From the NCBI GenBank assembly GCA_021160625.1, contig JAGHCE010000101.1, positions 1 through 11,599 of the forward strand: 11,599 nucleotides of DNA. The letters are read 5' to 3'. The position numbers were made by a program, and so were the translations under genes. The notes under the pieces are model-generated. The model was not told the origin of the DNA. It did no database searches and saw only the letters and a list, made by a program, of their open reading frames with translations. Positions 1 to 6,279 of the stretch are shown here, one piece after another (positions within the stretch are counted from its first letter, which is position 1; each line of letters starts with the position of its first letter). This stretch comes from Planctomycetota bacterium. GTDB taxonomy: Bacteria > Planctomycetota > DG-23 > SLPQ01.

Positions 1-778
1 CCCTTGTGGTTCTCTTTATCACGCAGTTGCCCAGCCACAGGGTATTGTTCTCGTTGCCCGATGCCACCTCCACGCTGTAGGCGGCCTCCTCCTCGACCCA
101 GTTGAAGGCGAAGATCGTATTGCCGCCGCGCGACTTGAAGTTCTCCGCACCGGTGGCGTGGTGGATGTAGCAGTTGCGAACCATCTGGTGCTTCGCGTTG
201 AAATAGAAGTTGTTATTGTAAGGTTCCCTGCCCGCAACGCTCGTGCCGCTGTGGTCGATCTCGCAGTTTTCCACGAGGACGAAGTCTGCCTTGGAGCCGG
301 CATAAAAACCGTTCTCGTTATGGTGTGAGCGGCAGTTACGGATGGTGATATTCTTGCCGTAGACGCGGATTCCCGATGACTTCCACCCGAACGTTTCGCC
401 GTCGTTCCCGCTTCCAGCGGCGTTACACAGGTCGAGATTTTCCACGATGACGTCATGCGTAGCCTCCGGGAAAAAGATGATCCCGTCTTCGACGTTGACC
501 CCGCCGGCGTCGATCTGCGGCCGCACACCTTCTCTTATGACCCCGCGAATGGTAACGGGGCACTGTGGCGTCCCGCTTCGCAGCACCTTTATCGACGGCC
601 TGTCGAGGCGGTAGGCGCCTGGCTCGACCTCGACAATGTCCCCGGGGCGGGCTTTTTCAGCGAGTATTGCGGAAAGCGCGTCTAAGTCGCCGACCTTCCA
701 GGTTTCCCCTGAAGCCTCGGCGACAAGGCACACCAGCACGAAAAGTGCTGCCGCTACCAGCACGTCAATCCCTGACAT
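1..778 (-). CDS. Secreted right-handed parallel beta-helix protein, 3' part cut off by the window edge
   Basis: This 259-codon fragment is open at its C-terminus. The ATG at 778-776 follows AAGGAGAT about 10 nt upstream. Residues 4-22 form a hydrophobic export signal, probably cleaved near EASG. Residues 26-60 (WKVGDLDALSAILAEKARPGDIVEVEPGAYRL) match the usual entry strand of Pfam beta-helix or pectate-lyase-like proteins, with the PGDxVxxxPGxY pattern. From about residue 95 come repeated coils of roughly 22-25 residues: ITIRNCRSHH, VLVENCEIDH, MVRNCYIHH. The recurring N-C pair is typical of an asparagine-cysteine ladder. Such proteins usually bind or cleave polysaccharide outside the cytoplasm; the substrate cannot be read from the sequence. 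It lies 65 nt downstream of a DUF4832 gene on the same strand and is probably co-transcribed. The family call is firm; the enzymatic activity is unproven. Confidence 0.9.
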   Translation of the reverse strand, partial: MSGIDVLVAAALFVLVCLVAEASGETWKVGDLDALSAILAEKARPGDIVEVEPGAYRLDRPSIKVLRSGTPQCPVTIRGVIREGVRPQIDAGGVNVEDGIIFFPEATHDVIVENLDLCNAAGSGNDGETFGWKSSGIRVYGKNITIRNCRSHHNENGFYAGSKADFVLVENCEIDHSGTSVAGREPYNNNFYFNAKHQMVRNCYIHHATGAENFKSRGGNTIFAFNWVEEEAAYSVEVASGNENNTLWLGNCVIKRTTR

Positions 779-843
779 CAGTATATATCTCCTTCCAGCA
801 AGCCAGGATACAATGGATATCCGCCGGCAGCACCGCAGGCGGC

Positions 844-2301
844 CTACGGCGTCCCCGGCTCGGCGTACCTGGCGGTTTCGGTGTCGTTCGCCACGATTTC
901 AATCTCGCCGAGGTCGTACCAGCCGTCGTCGCCGCGACCTTCCTGGGCAAGCTGGATTTTCGGCTCACCGGAAATCCTGTGGAGAAGGCCCACTCGCAGC
1001 GCATATTTGCCAAACGGCAGATCGCCAGGCACAAAGACGGCGCTGTCGTAAACGACGTCGCCGGGAAGCCACCTGGTAATGTCGGCGTCGGTCCTGACCA
1101 CAAAAGCCCTGTCACCGGACTTGAACTGGAGTGCGAGGTCGTACCGGTAATAGATGGGTGCACAACCTCGGTTTTCCCACCAGGTGTAAAACTGCATCAT
1201 CGCAGCGCGCCTGACGACCGGTGGGCAGGCGAGCTTCCGCAGCACGAACCTGTACCCCATCCTCTTAAGGCAGCGGTCGACGGCCGGCCGGTAGTCATCC
1301 GGGACCGCCGACGACTTCGTATTGAACTGCGAGAAGTGCCATTTCACCGCCTGGTCAAAGATGTAGTCGGCGTCGAATCCCAGGTCGTGCCACTTGCCCA
1401 TCACGCCGCAGACCTCGAAGACCACCGGCGCCGTCTTCCACGCGTCGACCGCCTTGCCGTAGATAATCCCTTCGGGGTAGCAGTCGTACATATGGCACCA
1501 GTTGCCGCCGCCACTGCCCCACTTGAATCCGCAGTCGCCCAGGCAGTCGGCCCGCCAGCCGGTGCCGTGCTTGACACCGTAGGACAGCGACTCCGCATCG
1601 TCGAACTGCATCAGGAGCGGGGTCTTGTGGAAATTGTCCGTGTAGCAATCGATAAGCGCGGCCTTGGCCTGCATCGAGGGGTTGCCCGGCCGGACGTCCC
1701 ACTCGCCCCAAGGGCCTATCGAGGCGCAGTCGACCGTCTCCAGGTCCGGATGGCCATCGTAGCGGGCGGCCAGCTCGGCGTTTAGCCTCGCCCAGTACTT
1801 GATGTACAACGGATCGGAATAATCGGGCAGCCAGTACTTGGCCCCCTTGGCCGCTTTTGTGATACCGCCGGCGGCCCCACATTCCTGGAACCATTTCGGG
1901 ACGTCATGCTTGCCGACCGAGTCGTGGCACATCACGCGGATGGCAAGCGTCTGCCCCCGCTCGCGCGTGGCCTTGAGCGCCCCGTCGATGATGTCCCAGC
2001 GAAACTGCCCCTCTTCCGGCTCGATTCTCTCCCAGTACCAGCGGCAGTACGCAACCGTCGTGTACGGGTGGTTGGGGTTTTCAAGTGACTCCGGCGGCGC
2101 GGCGAACTCCTCCGGCCCCACCTCCGTCCACTTCTGGCCGTCGAAAAGCGGGTCACCGTTGAAATGCTGGAAGGTCTGGAAACCCATATGCGGATTGTAC
2201 AGGACGTCGTCGGTCGGCGTTGGCCTGAAAATCGCCGGATCGGCGAACGAAAGCACAAGGGCACCCATCCCGATAGAGACAAAAACCGCCGCAATAAGCA
2301 T
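844..2301 (-). CDS. Exported DUF4832 domain protein, glycoside-hydrolase-like
   Basis: The product is 485 aa. I start it at the ATG at 2301-2299, because GAAAGGAAAGG lies just upstream and residues 1-20 form a hydrophobic signal; an in-frame start 38 codons earlier lacks these features. Residues 34-41 (LYNPHMGF) match the opening motif of DUF4832 proteins. The segment 86-100 (CRWYWERIEPEEGQF) resembles the strand 1-2 region of TIM-barrel glycosidases. SIGPWGEW (195-201) places Glu200 where an acid/base residue would be expected, and Glu296 in VVFEVCG is a possible partner. A C-terminal beta-sandwich spans about 375-470, ending with the family-like LPFGKYALRVGLL and PKIQLAQEGRGDDGWYDLGEI. Thirteen cysteines are unusual and suggest disulfides after export. 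DUF4832 members are believed to act on carbohydrates; activity and substrate are unknown. The beta-helix gene follows. Confidence 0.88.
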   Translation of the reverse strand: MLIAAVFVSIGMGALVLSFADPAIFRPTPTDDVLYNPHMGFQTFQHFNGDPLFDGQKWTEVGPEEFAAPPESLENPNHPYTTVAYCRWYWERIEPEEGQFRWDIIDGALKATRERGQTLAIRVMCHDSVGKHDVPKWFQECGAAGGITKAAKGAKYWLPDYSDPLYIKYWARLNAELAARYDGHPDLETVDCASIGPWGEWDVRPGNPSMQAKAALIDCYTDNFHKTPLLMQFDDAESLSYGVKHGTGWRADCLGDCGFKWGSGGGNWCHMYDCYPEGIIYGKAVDAWKTAPVVFEVCGVMGKWHDLGFDADYIFDQAVKWHFSQFNTKSSAVPDDYRPAVDRCLKRMGYRFVLRKLACPPVVRRAAMMQFYTWWENRGCAPIYYRYDLALQFKSGDRAFVVRTDADITRWLPGDVVYDSAVFVPGDLPFGKYALRVGLLHRISGEPKIQLAQEGRGDDGWYDLGEIEIVANDTETARYAEPGTP

Positions 2302-2357
2302 AGCCTGCGCCTTTCCTTTCGTGCCGGTTGCAGGGCAAAACAGCCCATTCTTACCGG

Positions 2358-2419
2358 ATTGTAGGCCCCGCAGCCCCCATTGCAAGGCGAGATTATCCGC
2401 GCGAACATCCCTCAATCAA
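2358..2419 (-). promoter_or_regulatory. Candidate promoters for the DUF4832/beta-helix pair
   Basis: Reading the minus strand, TTGCAA (2385-2380) and TACAAT (2363-2358) are separated by 16 nt and would start transcription near 2351, about 50 nt before the ATG at 2301. A second overlapping pair lies further upstream: TTGATT (2419-2414) and GATAAT (2397-2392), also 16 nt apart. Each matches the sigma70 consensus at four and five of six positions. Either or both could serve the gene pair. The evidence is motif matching only. Confidence 0.45.
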
Positions 2420-2497
2420 GGCCGGCGGCGCGCCCTGGAGGGGCATTCCTTTCTCCAAACGATCAGGATTTTCATAAATTCTTTACATATTCTTTGC

Positions 2498-2526
2498 TTG
2501 ACCTTCCGAGCCATAGTTGCTATTAT
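2498..2526 (+). promoter_or_regulatory. Strong sigma70-type promoter of the cold-shock gene
   Basis: TTGACC (2498-2503) and TATTAT (2521-2526) are separated by exactly 17 nt. TG at 2518-2519 gives an extended -10 element. The upstream stretch 2469-2497 is AT-rich in an otherwise GC-rich window and could act as an UP element. The predicted transcription start is near 2533, giving a leader of about 110 nt. This promoter lies in the gene-free stretch 2302-2643 and points away from the DUF4832 gene. Confidence 0.75.
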
Positions 2527-2557
2527 TACCCACGTGTTAATTGAGCGCGGGTCTTTT

Positions 2558-2625
2558 GCCGTCCCTCGACGGCCCGCTGCTCTTGGAAAAAGAAGAGGGA
2601 ATTTGGCAGTGCCCCCATAGGGGGC
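2558..2625 (+). promoter_or_regulatory. Structured 5' leader of the cold-shock mRNA with two perfect hairpins
   Basis: Two perfect inverted repeats lie between the predicted transcription start and the start codon. Hairpin A is GCCGTC/GACGGC (2558-2563 with 2568-2573) around a CCTC loop. Hairpin B is GCCCCC/GGGGGC (2611-2616 with 2620-2625) around an ATA loop, and ends five bases before the Shine-Dalgarno AGGAGG (2631-2636). TCCCTC (2562-2567) is also perfectly complementary to GAGGGA (2595-2600), so hairpin A could be replaced by an alternative pairing. Long structured leaders control translation of some cold-shock genes such as E. coli cspA; whether this leader does so is inference. Confidence 0.5.
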
Positions 2626-2643
2626 GAGTAAGGAGGAAGTGCA

Positions 2644-2847
2644 TTGGCTAAGGGTACGGTTAAGTGGTTCAGTGACCAGAAGGGGTATGGTTTCATAGTA
2701 CCCGATGATGGTGGCAAGGACCTTTTCGTCCATCACACAAACATCGAGGGAGAGGGTTTCAAGACCCTGCAGGAAGGCCAGGCGGTCGAGTACGAGCCCG
2801 AAGAAGGCAAGAAGGGCCCCGAGGCTACCAAGGTTCGCCCCGTCTAA
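2644..2847 (+). CDS. csp: Cold-shock domain protein (CspA family)
   Basis: This is a complete 67-residue single cold-shock domain, the standard length for the family. It begins MAKGTVKWFS, carries the RNP1 motif KGYGFI (residues 13-18) and the RNP2 motif DLFVHH (26-31), and shows the ALxEGQxVEYE-like strand as TLQEGQAVEYEPEEG. Such proteins bind single-stranded RNA and DNA in the cytoplasm and act as RNA chaperones. The start codon is TTG at 2644; it is set by a perfect AGGAGG seven bases upstream and by the conserved N-terminus. The gene is monocistronic, with its own strong promoter, a long structured leader and an intrinsic terminator. The strong Shine-Dalgarno next to a weak start codon suggests translation is tuned. 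The sequence does not show whether it is cold-induced or constitutive. Confidence 0.97.
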   Translation: MAKGTVKWFSDQKGYGFIVPDDGGKDLFVHHTNIEGEGFKTLQEGQAVEYEPEEGKKGPEATKVRPV

Positions 2848-2870
2848 CTCAGGCGACAGGCGTTAGTACC

Positions 2871-2904
2871 AAGAGCCCCGCTTTTTGCGGGGCTCTTCCC
2901 TTTT
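2871..2904 (+). terminator. Rho-independent terminator of the cold-shock gene
   Basis: An 11-bp perfect stem AAGAGCCCCGC/GCGGGGCTCTT (2871-2881 with 2887-2897) encloses a TTTTT loop. A short T-rich tail (CCCTTTTA) follows. It lies 23 nt after the csp stop codon. The converging SGNH hydrolase gene ends at 2923, so the stem may also halt transcription from that side, although the minus strand has no T-tract after it. Confidence 0.88.
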
Positions 2905-2922
2905 ACCCCCCCATTGGTGCTG

Positions 2923-3567
2923 TTACCGGCTTAGGGCCGAGTAGACCGCTTCGGCGATTGCCAGGTGGCCGGTCAGGTTGGGGTGGACCGGTTCGGCGCA
3001 GAACGTGTCCGCTTCGTGTTTTCTGAGCAGTTTCTGGAAAAGATCGTGCGTCCTGACCAGGCGGGTCTTGTATTTCGTGCTCATCTGGTGGACTACTCGC
3101 AGGTATTGCGGCAGGAGATCCAGCACCTCTTTGCGAAACGAGCTGCGCGACTTCTCGATACTGAGGTAGAAGGGGTCAACCAGCAGAATGCGGCAACGAG
3201 GCAGGCGTCGTTTCGTTCGGGAGAGGATGTCGTCGTAGGCCTCGCGGAACAGTTCCGGCGTTACAGGTTCTTCGCGCTGCAACAGGACGCTGTGCAGGTC
3301 GTTTATGCCGATCTTGACCGAGAGCCAGTTCGGTTTGTGGCGAAGCACGTCATCACTCCAGCGATTTCGGAGCCCCGTTATCCTGTCGCCGCTTATCCCC
3401 TTGTTGATAATCGTGATCTTCTTTGCGGGTTCCCTGACAGTCACCATATCCGCGAAAATTTTGACGTAACCGTTCCCCAGCGGCCGTTCGGCGGCACGCC
3501 TGCCGCAGTCGGTTATGCTGTCGCCAATGAAGAGTATGGTCTGGTTATTCCTGATCTTGACCGGCAT
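2923..3567 (-). CDS. SGNH/GDSL-family hydrolase
   Basis: The product is 214 aa. I start it at the ATG at 3567-3565, which follows AAGGAGG; an in-frame ATG 15 codons upstream lies inside the preceding gene and has no such site. Conserved blocks are visible: block I GDSITD (15-20, nucleophile Ser17), block II NKGISGDR with oxyanion Gly60, block III GIND (87-90, Asn89) and block V VHPN with His195. The residue three before the catalytic His is Glu192 (EPVH), where most members have Asp. No signal peptide is seen, so a cytoplasmic esterase or deacetylase is likely; the substrate is unknown. Its ATG lies one base after the cobA-hemD stop (TGAAATG), which implies translational coupling with a tetrapyrrole gene that has no obvious metabolic link. 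Confidence 0.93.
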   Translation of the reverse strand: MPVKIRNNQTILFIGDSITDCGRRAAERPLGNGYVKIFADMVTVREPAKKITIINKGISGDRITGLRNRWSDDVLRHKPNWLSVKIGINDLHSVLLQREEPVTPELFREAYDDILSRTKRRLPRCRILLVDPFYLSIEKSRSSFRKEVLDLLPQYLRVVHQMSTKYKTRLVRTHDLFQKLLRKHEADTFCAEPVHPNLTGHLAIAEAVYSALSR

Positions 3568-3568
3568 T

Positions 3569-5107
3569 TCAACCTCCTTCTCGTTGGGTTTCACTATCGC
3601 CCGCAAGCACATTCAACGTCGCGCAAACGAGCCCTTCAGACGTGTGCGGCTCGGCCTCAGCATCCTGCGGCAAGCCAAGCGCCCGCAGCGCCTGGCTCGT
3701 CACCGGGCCAATGCTTACGCACCGCAGCCCTGCCCGCAGCATCTCCCGTGCGGCGTCGCAGCCTATAATCGAAACGAAGCTCTGCGCCGTCCGCGCGCTC
3801 GCAAAGAGCACCGCCGAGGGTGCCTTGTCCACAAGGGCCCGCACATCGGCGGCATCGGCCGTGACCGACGCCGCGTCGTATGCCGCCACCTCGATGACCT
3901 CCCGGCCCGTGCGAAAGTCCTCGAAGGCCGCCCCCCTGTCCGCCGCGGCCGAGCGCCACAGAATGAAAACCTCGCCGGGTCTTGATGCGCCTGCAAGCTC
4001 CCCAAAAAGCGCCTCGCTCGTGAACTCCCCAGGCACGAGGTCCGCGCAAATCCCGTGACTCCCAAGCGCCTCGGCGGTTGCCATGCCTATCGCCGCGATC
4101 CTCCTGCCGAAAAGCGCGCGCGAATCGCGTCCGGCCCTCTCCAACGCTTCAAAAAATGTCCGAACCCCGTTTGCGCTCGTGAAGACCACCCAGTCGGCCC
4201 TCTCCAGCTCGCCGAGGCCACGATCGAGCCGCTCGGGCGGCGCAGGGATTATCCGGATCGTGGGGAACCGGACGACCCTGGCCCCCAGCGCCGAGAGTGC
4301 ATCCGCAGTCGGTCCGGCCTGCCCGACGGGCCTCGTAACGACTATGGTCCTCCCAAAGAGCGGCAGCCTCTCCAAGAGCGAATCGGCCGGATACTTCGCA
4401 GTGACCTCCCCCACAATAACTACGCACGGCGCTTCGAGCCCCTCTTCGTCGCACCTCCCGGCAATCTCCCCAAGCGCCCCGGTAACCATCTGCTCGGACG
4501 GCAGCGTCGCATCCGCCACGACGAGCGCCGGCGTGGAGCCGGAAAGCCCCTCTCCTATGAGCCGCCCGGCGATGTCCGCCAGGTTCGACCGGCCCATATA
4601 GATAACGAGAGTCCCGCCGGAGAGCGCCGCCGCCCGCCAGTTGACTCCGGGCGAGCCCCCCTGCCCCTCTCGTCCTGTTACGAACATCACCGAGGAACTG
4701 CGCCGCCTGTCGGTAAGCACCACACCGGCTGCCGCGGCAGCCGCACAGGCAGTCGTCACGCCGGGGATGATTTCAAAGTCAATCCCGCGCCTGCCGAGGA
4801 AGTCGGCCTCCTCGCCGGCCCTTGCGAAGATACCGGGATCTCCACCCTTGAGGCGCACCACCAGGTGGCCCTCACGCGCTTTTTTCTCCATAAGGGCGTT
4901 TATCTCGTCCTGGCCGACCGACGAGCCCCCCGGACGCTTTCCCACGGATATCCGCTCGGCGGCAGAGGGGACCTCCGCCAGGAGCGCCCCTGAGACCAGC
5001 CTGTCATAAAGCACCACGTTCGCCCGCCGCAACACGGCCAGGCCGCTTACCGTAATAAGACCCGCCTCGCCCGGACCGGCGCCGACAATGTAAACCTTTC
5101 CCGTCAT
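3569..5107 (-). CDS. cobA-hemD: Uroporphyrinogen-III C-methyltransferase / uroporphyrinogen-III synthase fusion
   Basis: The product is 512 aa. GAGGAG sits three bases before the ATG at 5107. Residues 1-240 are a SUMT-type methyltransferase: VGAGPGEAGLIT (8-19), YDRLVS (34-39), VRLKGGDPGIFARAGEE (84-100), PGVTTA (115-120) and YMGR (170-173). It makes precorrin-2 from uroporphyrinogen III using S-adenosylmethionine. Residues about 250-500 are a HemD domain: VVTRPVGQ (256-263), FTSANGV (309-315), FASARTAQSF (435-444) and SIGPVTSQAL (465-474). This domain cyclises hydroxymethylbilane to uroporphyrinogen III. The fusion couples making the intermediate with diverting it to sirohaem or cobalamin. 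It is known in several phyla, often beside hemC and hemA, which are not adjacent here. The upstream neighbour is tatC, 236 nt away; the downstream gene is the coupled SGNH hydrolase. HemD sequence is poorly conserved, but these motifs and the fusion context support the call. Confidence 0.95.
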   Translation of the reverse strand: MTGKVYIVGAGPGEAGLITVSGLAVLRRANVVLYDRLVSGALLAEVPSAAERISVGKRPGGSSVGQDEINALMEKKAREGHLVVRLKGGDPGIFARAGEEADFLGRRGIDFEIIPGVTTACAAAAAAGVVLTDRRRSSSVMFVTGREGQGGSPGVNWRAAALSGGTLVIYMGRSNLADIAGRLIGEGLSGSTPALVVADATLPSEQMVTGALGEIAGRCDEEGLEAPCVVIVGEVTAKYPADSLLERLPLFGRTIVVTRPVGQAGPTADALSALGARVVRFPTIRIIPAPPERLDRGLGELERADWVVFTSANGVRTFFEALERAGRDSRALFGRRIAAIGMATAEALGSHGICADLVPGEFTSEALFGELAGASRPGEVFILWRSAAADRGAAFEDFRTGREVIEVAAYDAASVTADAADVRALVDKAPSAVLFASARTAQSFVSIIGCDAAREMLRAGLRCVSIGPVTSQALRALGLPQDAEAEPHTSEGLVCATLNVLAGDSETQREGG

Positions 5108-5147
5108 TGGCTCCTCAGACGCGTATGCCCTGCGTCACTGTGCGTGA

Positions 5148-5210
5148 GGGGGAGGGCTTCGCCCCCTTTCTGCTATGGGGGGGGTCTTCGACCCCTCTAT
5201 GCTAAGGGGG
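5148..5210. repeat. Tandem pair of GC-rich hairpin units between tatC and cobA-hemD
   Basis: Two similar palindromic units sit side by side. Unit 1 centres on GGGC-TTC-GCCC (5154-5164), flanked by further G and C runs. Unit 2 is GGGGTC-TTC-GACCCC (5181-5186 with 5190-5195). Both share the TTC loop on the plus strand (GAA on the minus strand) and are followed by near-identical spacers, TGCTATGGGG and TGCTAAGGGG. There is no T-tract on either strand, so these are not classical terminators. The pattern resembles dispersed intergenic palindromes; copies elsewhere in the genome cannot be checked here. Nothing else is evident in the 236-nt gap 5108-5343. Confidence 0.55.
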
Positions 5211-5343
5211 CCGCGCGCGTTGCGCACGGCAGTCAACTGACCTTCCGCGGGCCAGGCTCCCCTCGCCCCCTACAATACAAATGCTATGTGACACTGGCGG
5301 CTTGCCCTGTGGTGAAAATGATACGCGTGCGCCTCGGCGCGCC

Positions 5344-6126
5344 CTACTCCGGGCCCGCAACGAGCTTCGACAGTAGGACCCCCACCCAGTACAGGGCGAT
5401 CATAGGCCCCGCCATCGCCAGCTGGGTAAAGACGTCGGGCGGGGTCATTATCGCGGAGATGACGAAAACCGCCACGATGGCATACCGCCAGTTCTCCACG
5501 TACGTATGGCTCTCGACGATGCCCACCTTGGCGAGGATCATCATCACCAGCGGCAGCTGAAAGATCGCCCCCATCACCACCGACATTATCATAACGAAGC
5601 TTATGGCTGCGGAAAGCGTAATGGTCGGCGTCGCGATCGTTCCCACCAGGCCTCCGAAACTCAGCAGAAAGTACAGCCCGTACTTCAGCACAATCTCGTA
5701 GGCAAATACAGTCCCGGCCACGAAAAGTGTCGCCGAAAACGGCACGAAGATATACACCACCCTGCGCTCGTGCCGGTAGAGCCCCGCCGCCACGAAAAGC
5801 CACATCTGGTAAAACACCCATGGCGAGGAAATGACAAACGCAATGACGAAAGCCGTCTTCATCGTCGCCACGAACGGCTCGGTGGGCGAGAGCACCACGA
5901 GATTCGCTTCGGCCCCGAATTCCTTGACCGCCTCCCGCACGGGCTCGGTGACGAAATCCACCAGCGTCCTTCCGAACACTAAGCACAACACCGTGACGAT
6001 CCCCACCCCCGCTAAGGCGTAGATTATCCGCCGGCGAAGCTCCTCGAGATGCTCGCCGAGAGACATCCTGTAGTCTTCCGGATTGTCGGGAAGCTCTCTC
6101 AAACCGTTTCCCCGGGAAATCTGCAC
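5344..6126 (-). CDS. tatC: Sec-independent (Tat) protein translocase subunit TatC
   Basis: The product is 260 aa with six predicted membrane helices. TatC is the core receptor of the twin-arginine pathway; it binds RR signal peptides in the inner membrane and works with TatA-type subunits, none of which are in the window. Family signatures are clear: GEHLEELRRR (24-33), LSPTEPF (79-85), SPWVFYQMWLFVAAGLYRHERR (101-122), FVAGTVFAY (135-143) and MTPPDVFTQ (227-235). The listed start is GTG at 6126, with no good Shine-Dalgarno and only about 11 nt from a predicted promoter. ATG at 6066 (RMSLGEH) is the alternative and would still keep the full core. I prefer the longer form because the segment before GEHLEELR resembles extensions seen in planctomycete TatC. 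The gene is divergent from ribH. Confidence 0.96.
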   Translation of the reverse strand: MQISRGNGLRELPDNPEDYRMSLGEHLEELRRRIIYALAGVGIVTVLCLVFGRTLVDFVTEPVREAVKEFGAEANLVVLSPTEPFVATMKTAFVIAFVISSPWVFYQMWLFVAAGLYRHERRVVYIFVPFSATLFVAGTVFAYEIVLKYGLYFLLSFGGLVGTIATPTITLSAAISFVMIMSVVMGAIFQLPLVMMILAKVGIVESHTYVENWRYAIVAVFVISAIMTPPDVFTQLAMAGPMIALYWVGVLLSKLVAGPE

Positions 6127-6143
6127 GCACTTTGAAGGTATAG

Positions 6144-6172
6144 ATTCTATTCTGCGCCGGGCCGCAAGACAA
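6144..6172 (-). promoter_or_regulatory. Candidate promoter of tatC
   Basis: On the minus strand TTGTCT (6172-6167) and TAGAAT (6149-6144) are spaced by 17 nt. They match the sigma70 consensus at four and five of six positions. Transcription would begin near 6137, only about 11 nt before the GTG at 6126. That implies a very short leader, or use of the ATG at 6066. The evidence is motif matching only. Confidence 0.5.
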
Positions 6173-6211
6173 GCGCGCCGGCCGCACCGGCACCCTGCGG
6201 GCGGAAAAACC

Positions 6212-6239
6212 TTGAACTCGCGCGCCTCGCAACTATGCT
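6212..6239 (+). promoter_or_regulatory. Candidate promoter of the ribH-to-polyferredoxin operon
   Basis: TTGAAC (6212-6217) and TATGCT (6234-6239) are spaced by 16 nt, with a predicted start near 6246, about 34 nt before the ribH ATG. It is divergent from the tatC promoter; the two -35 elements are about 40 nt apart. No other promoter-like site was noted downstream in this gene run. No FMN riboswitch-like structure fits in so short a leader. Confidence 0.5.
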
Positions 6240-6279
6240 ATGGTTGTTCTTGAGCGGCAGTCTATCGAGGGAGCCGGGT

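Noticed and set aside
19..528. Minus-strand open frame of 169 codons overlapping the beta-helix gene
   Set aside because: It is in a different frame from the beta-helix protein. Its Ser/Thr/Arg-rich translation is a frame-shifted shadow; the real frame is open from 778 to the window edge.
779..843. Terminator or separate promoter between the DUF4832 and beta-helix genes
   Set aside because: Only a weak 5-bp stem with a long loop and no T-tract is present in this 65-nt gap. Co-transcription is the simpler reading.
565..1785. Long plus-strand open frame (406 codons) opposite the DUF4832 gene
   Set aside because: It lies antisense to a gene with clear family motifs, signal peptide and Shine-Dalgarno. 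Its translation is low-complexity and arginine/valine-rich with no recognisable domain, as expected from GC-rich third positions.
4055..4993. Plus-strand open frame of 312 codons opposite cobA-hemD
   Set aside because: It is Pro/Arg-rich with no domain, and the minus-strand enzyme fusion is unambiguous.
5148..5210. Intrinsic terminator for tatC
   Set aside because: The hairpins have no T-tract on the minus strand and come as two repeated units, so they are listed as a repeat instead.
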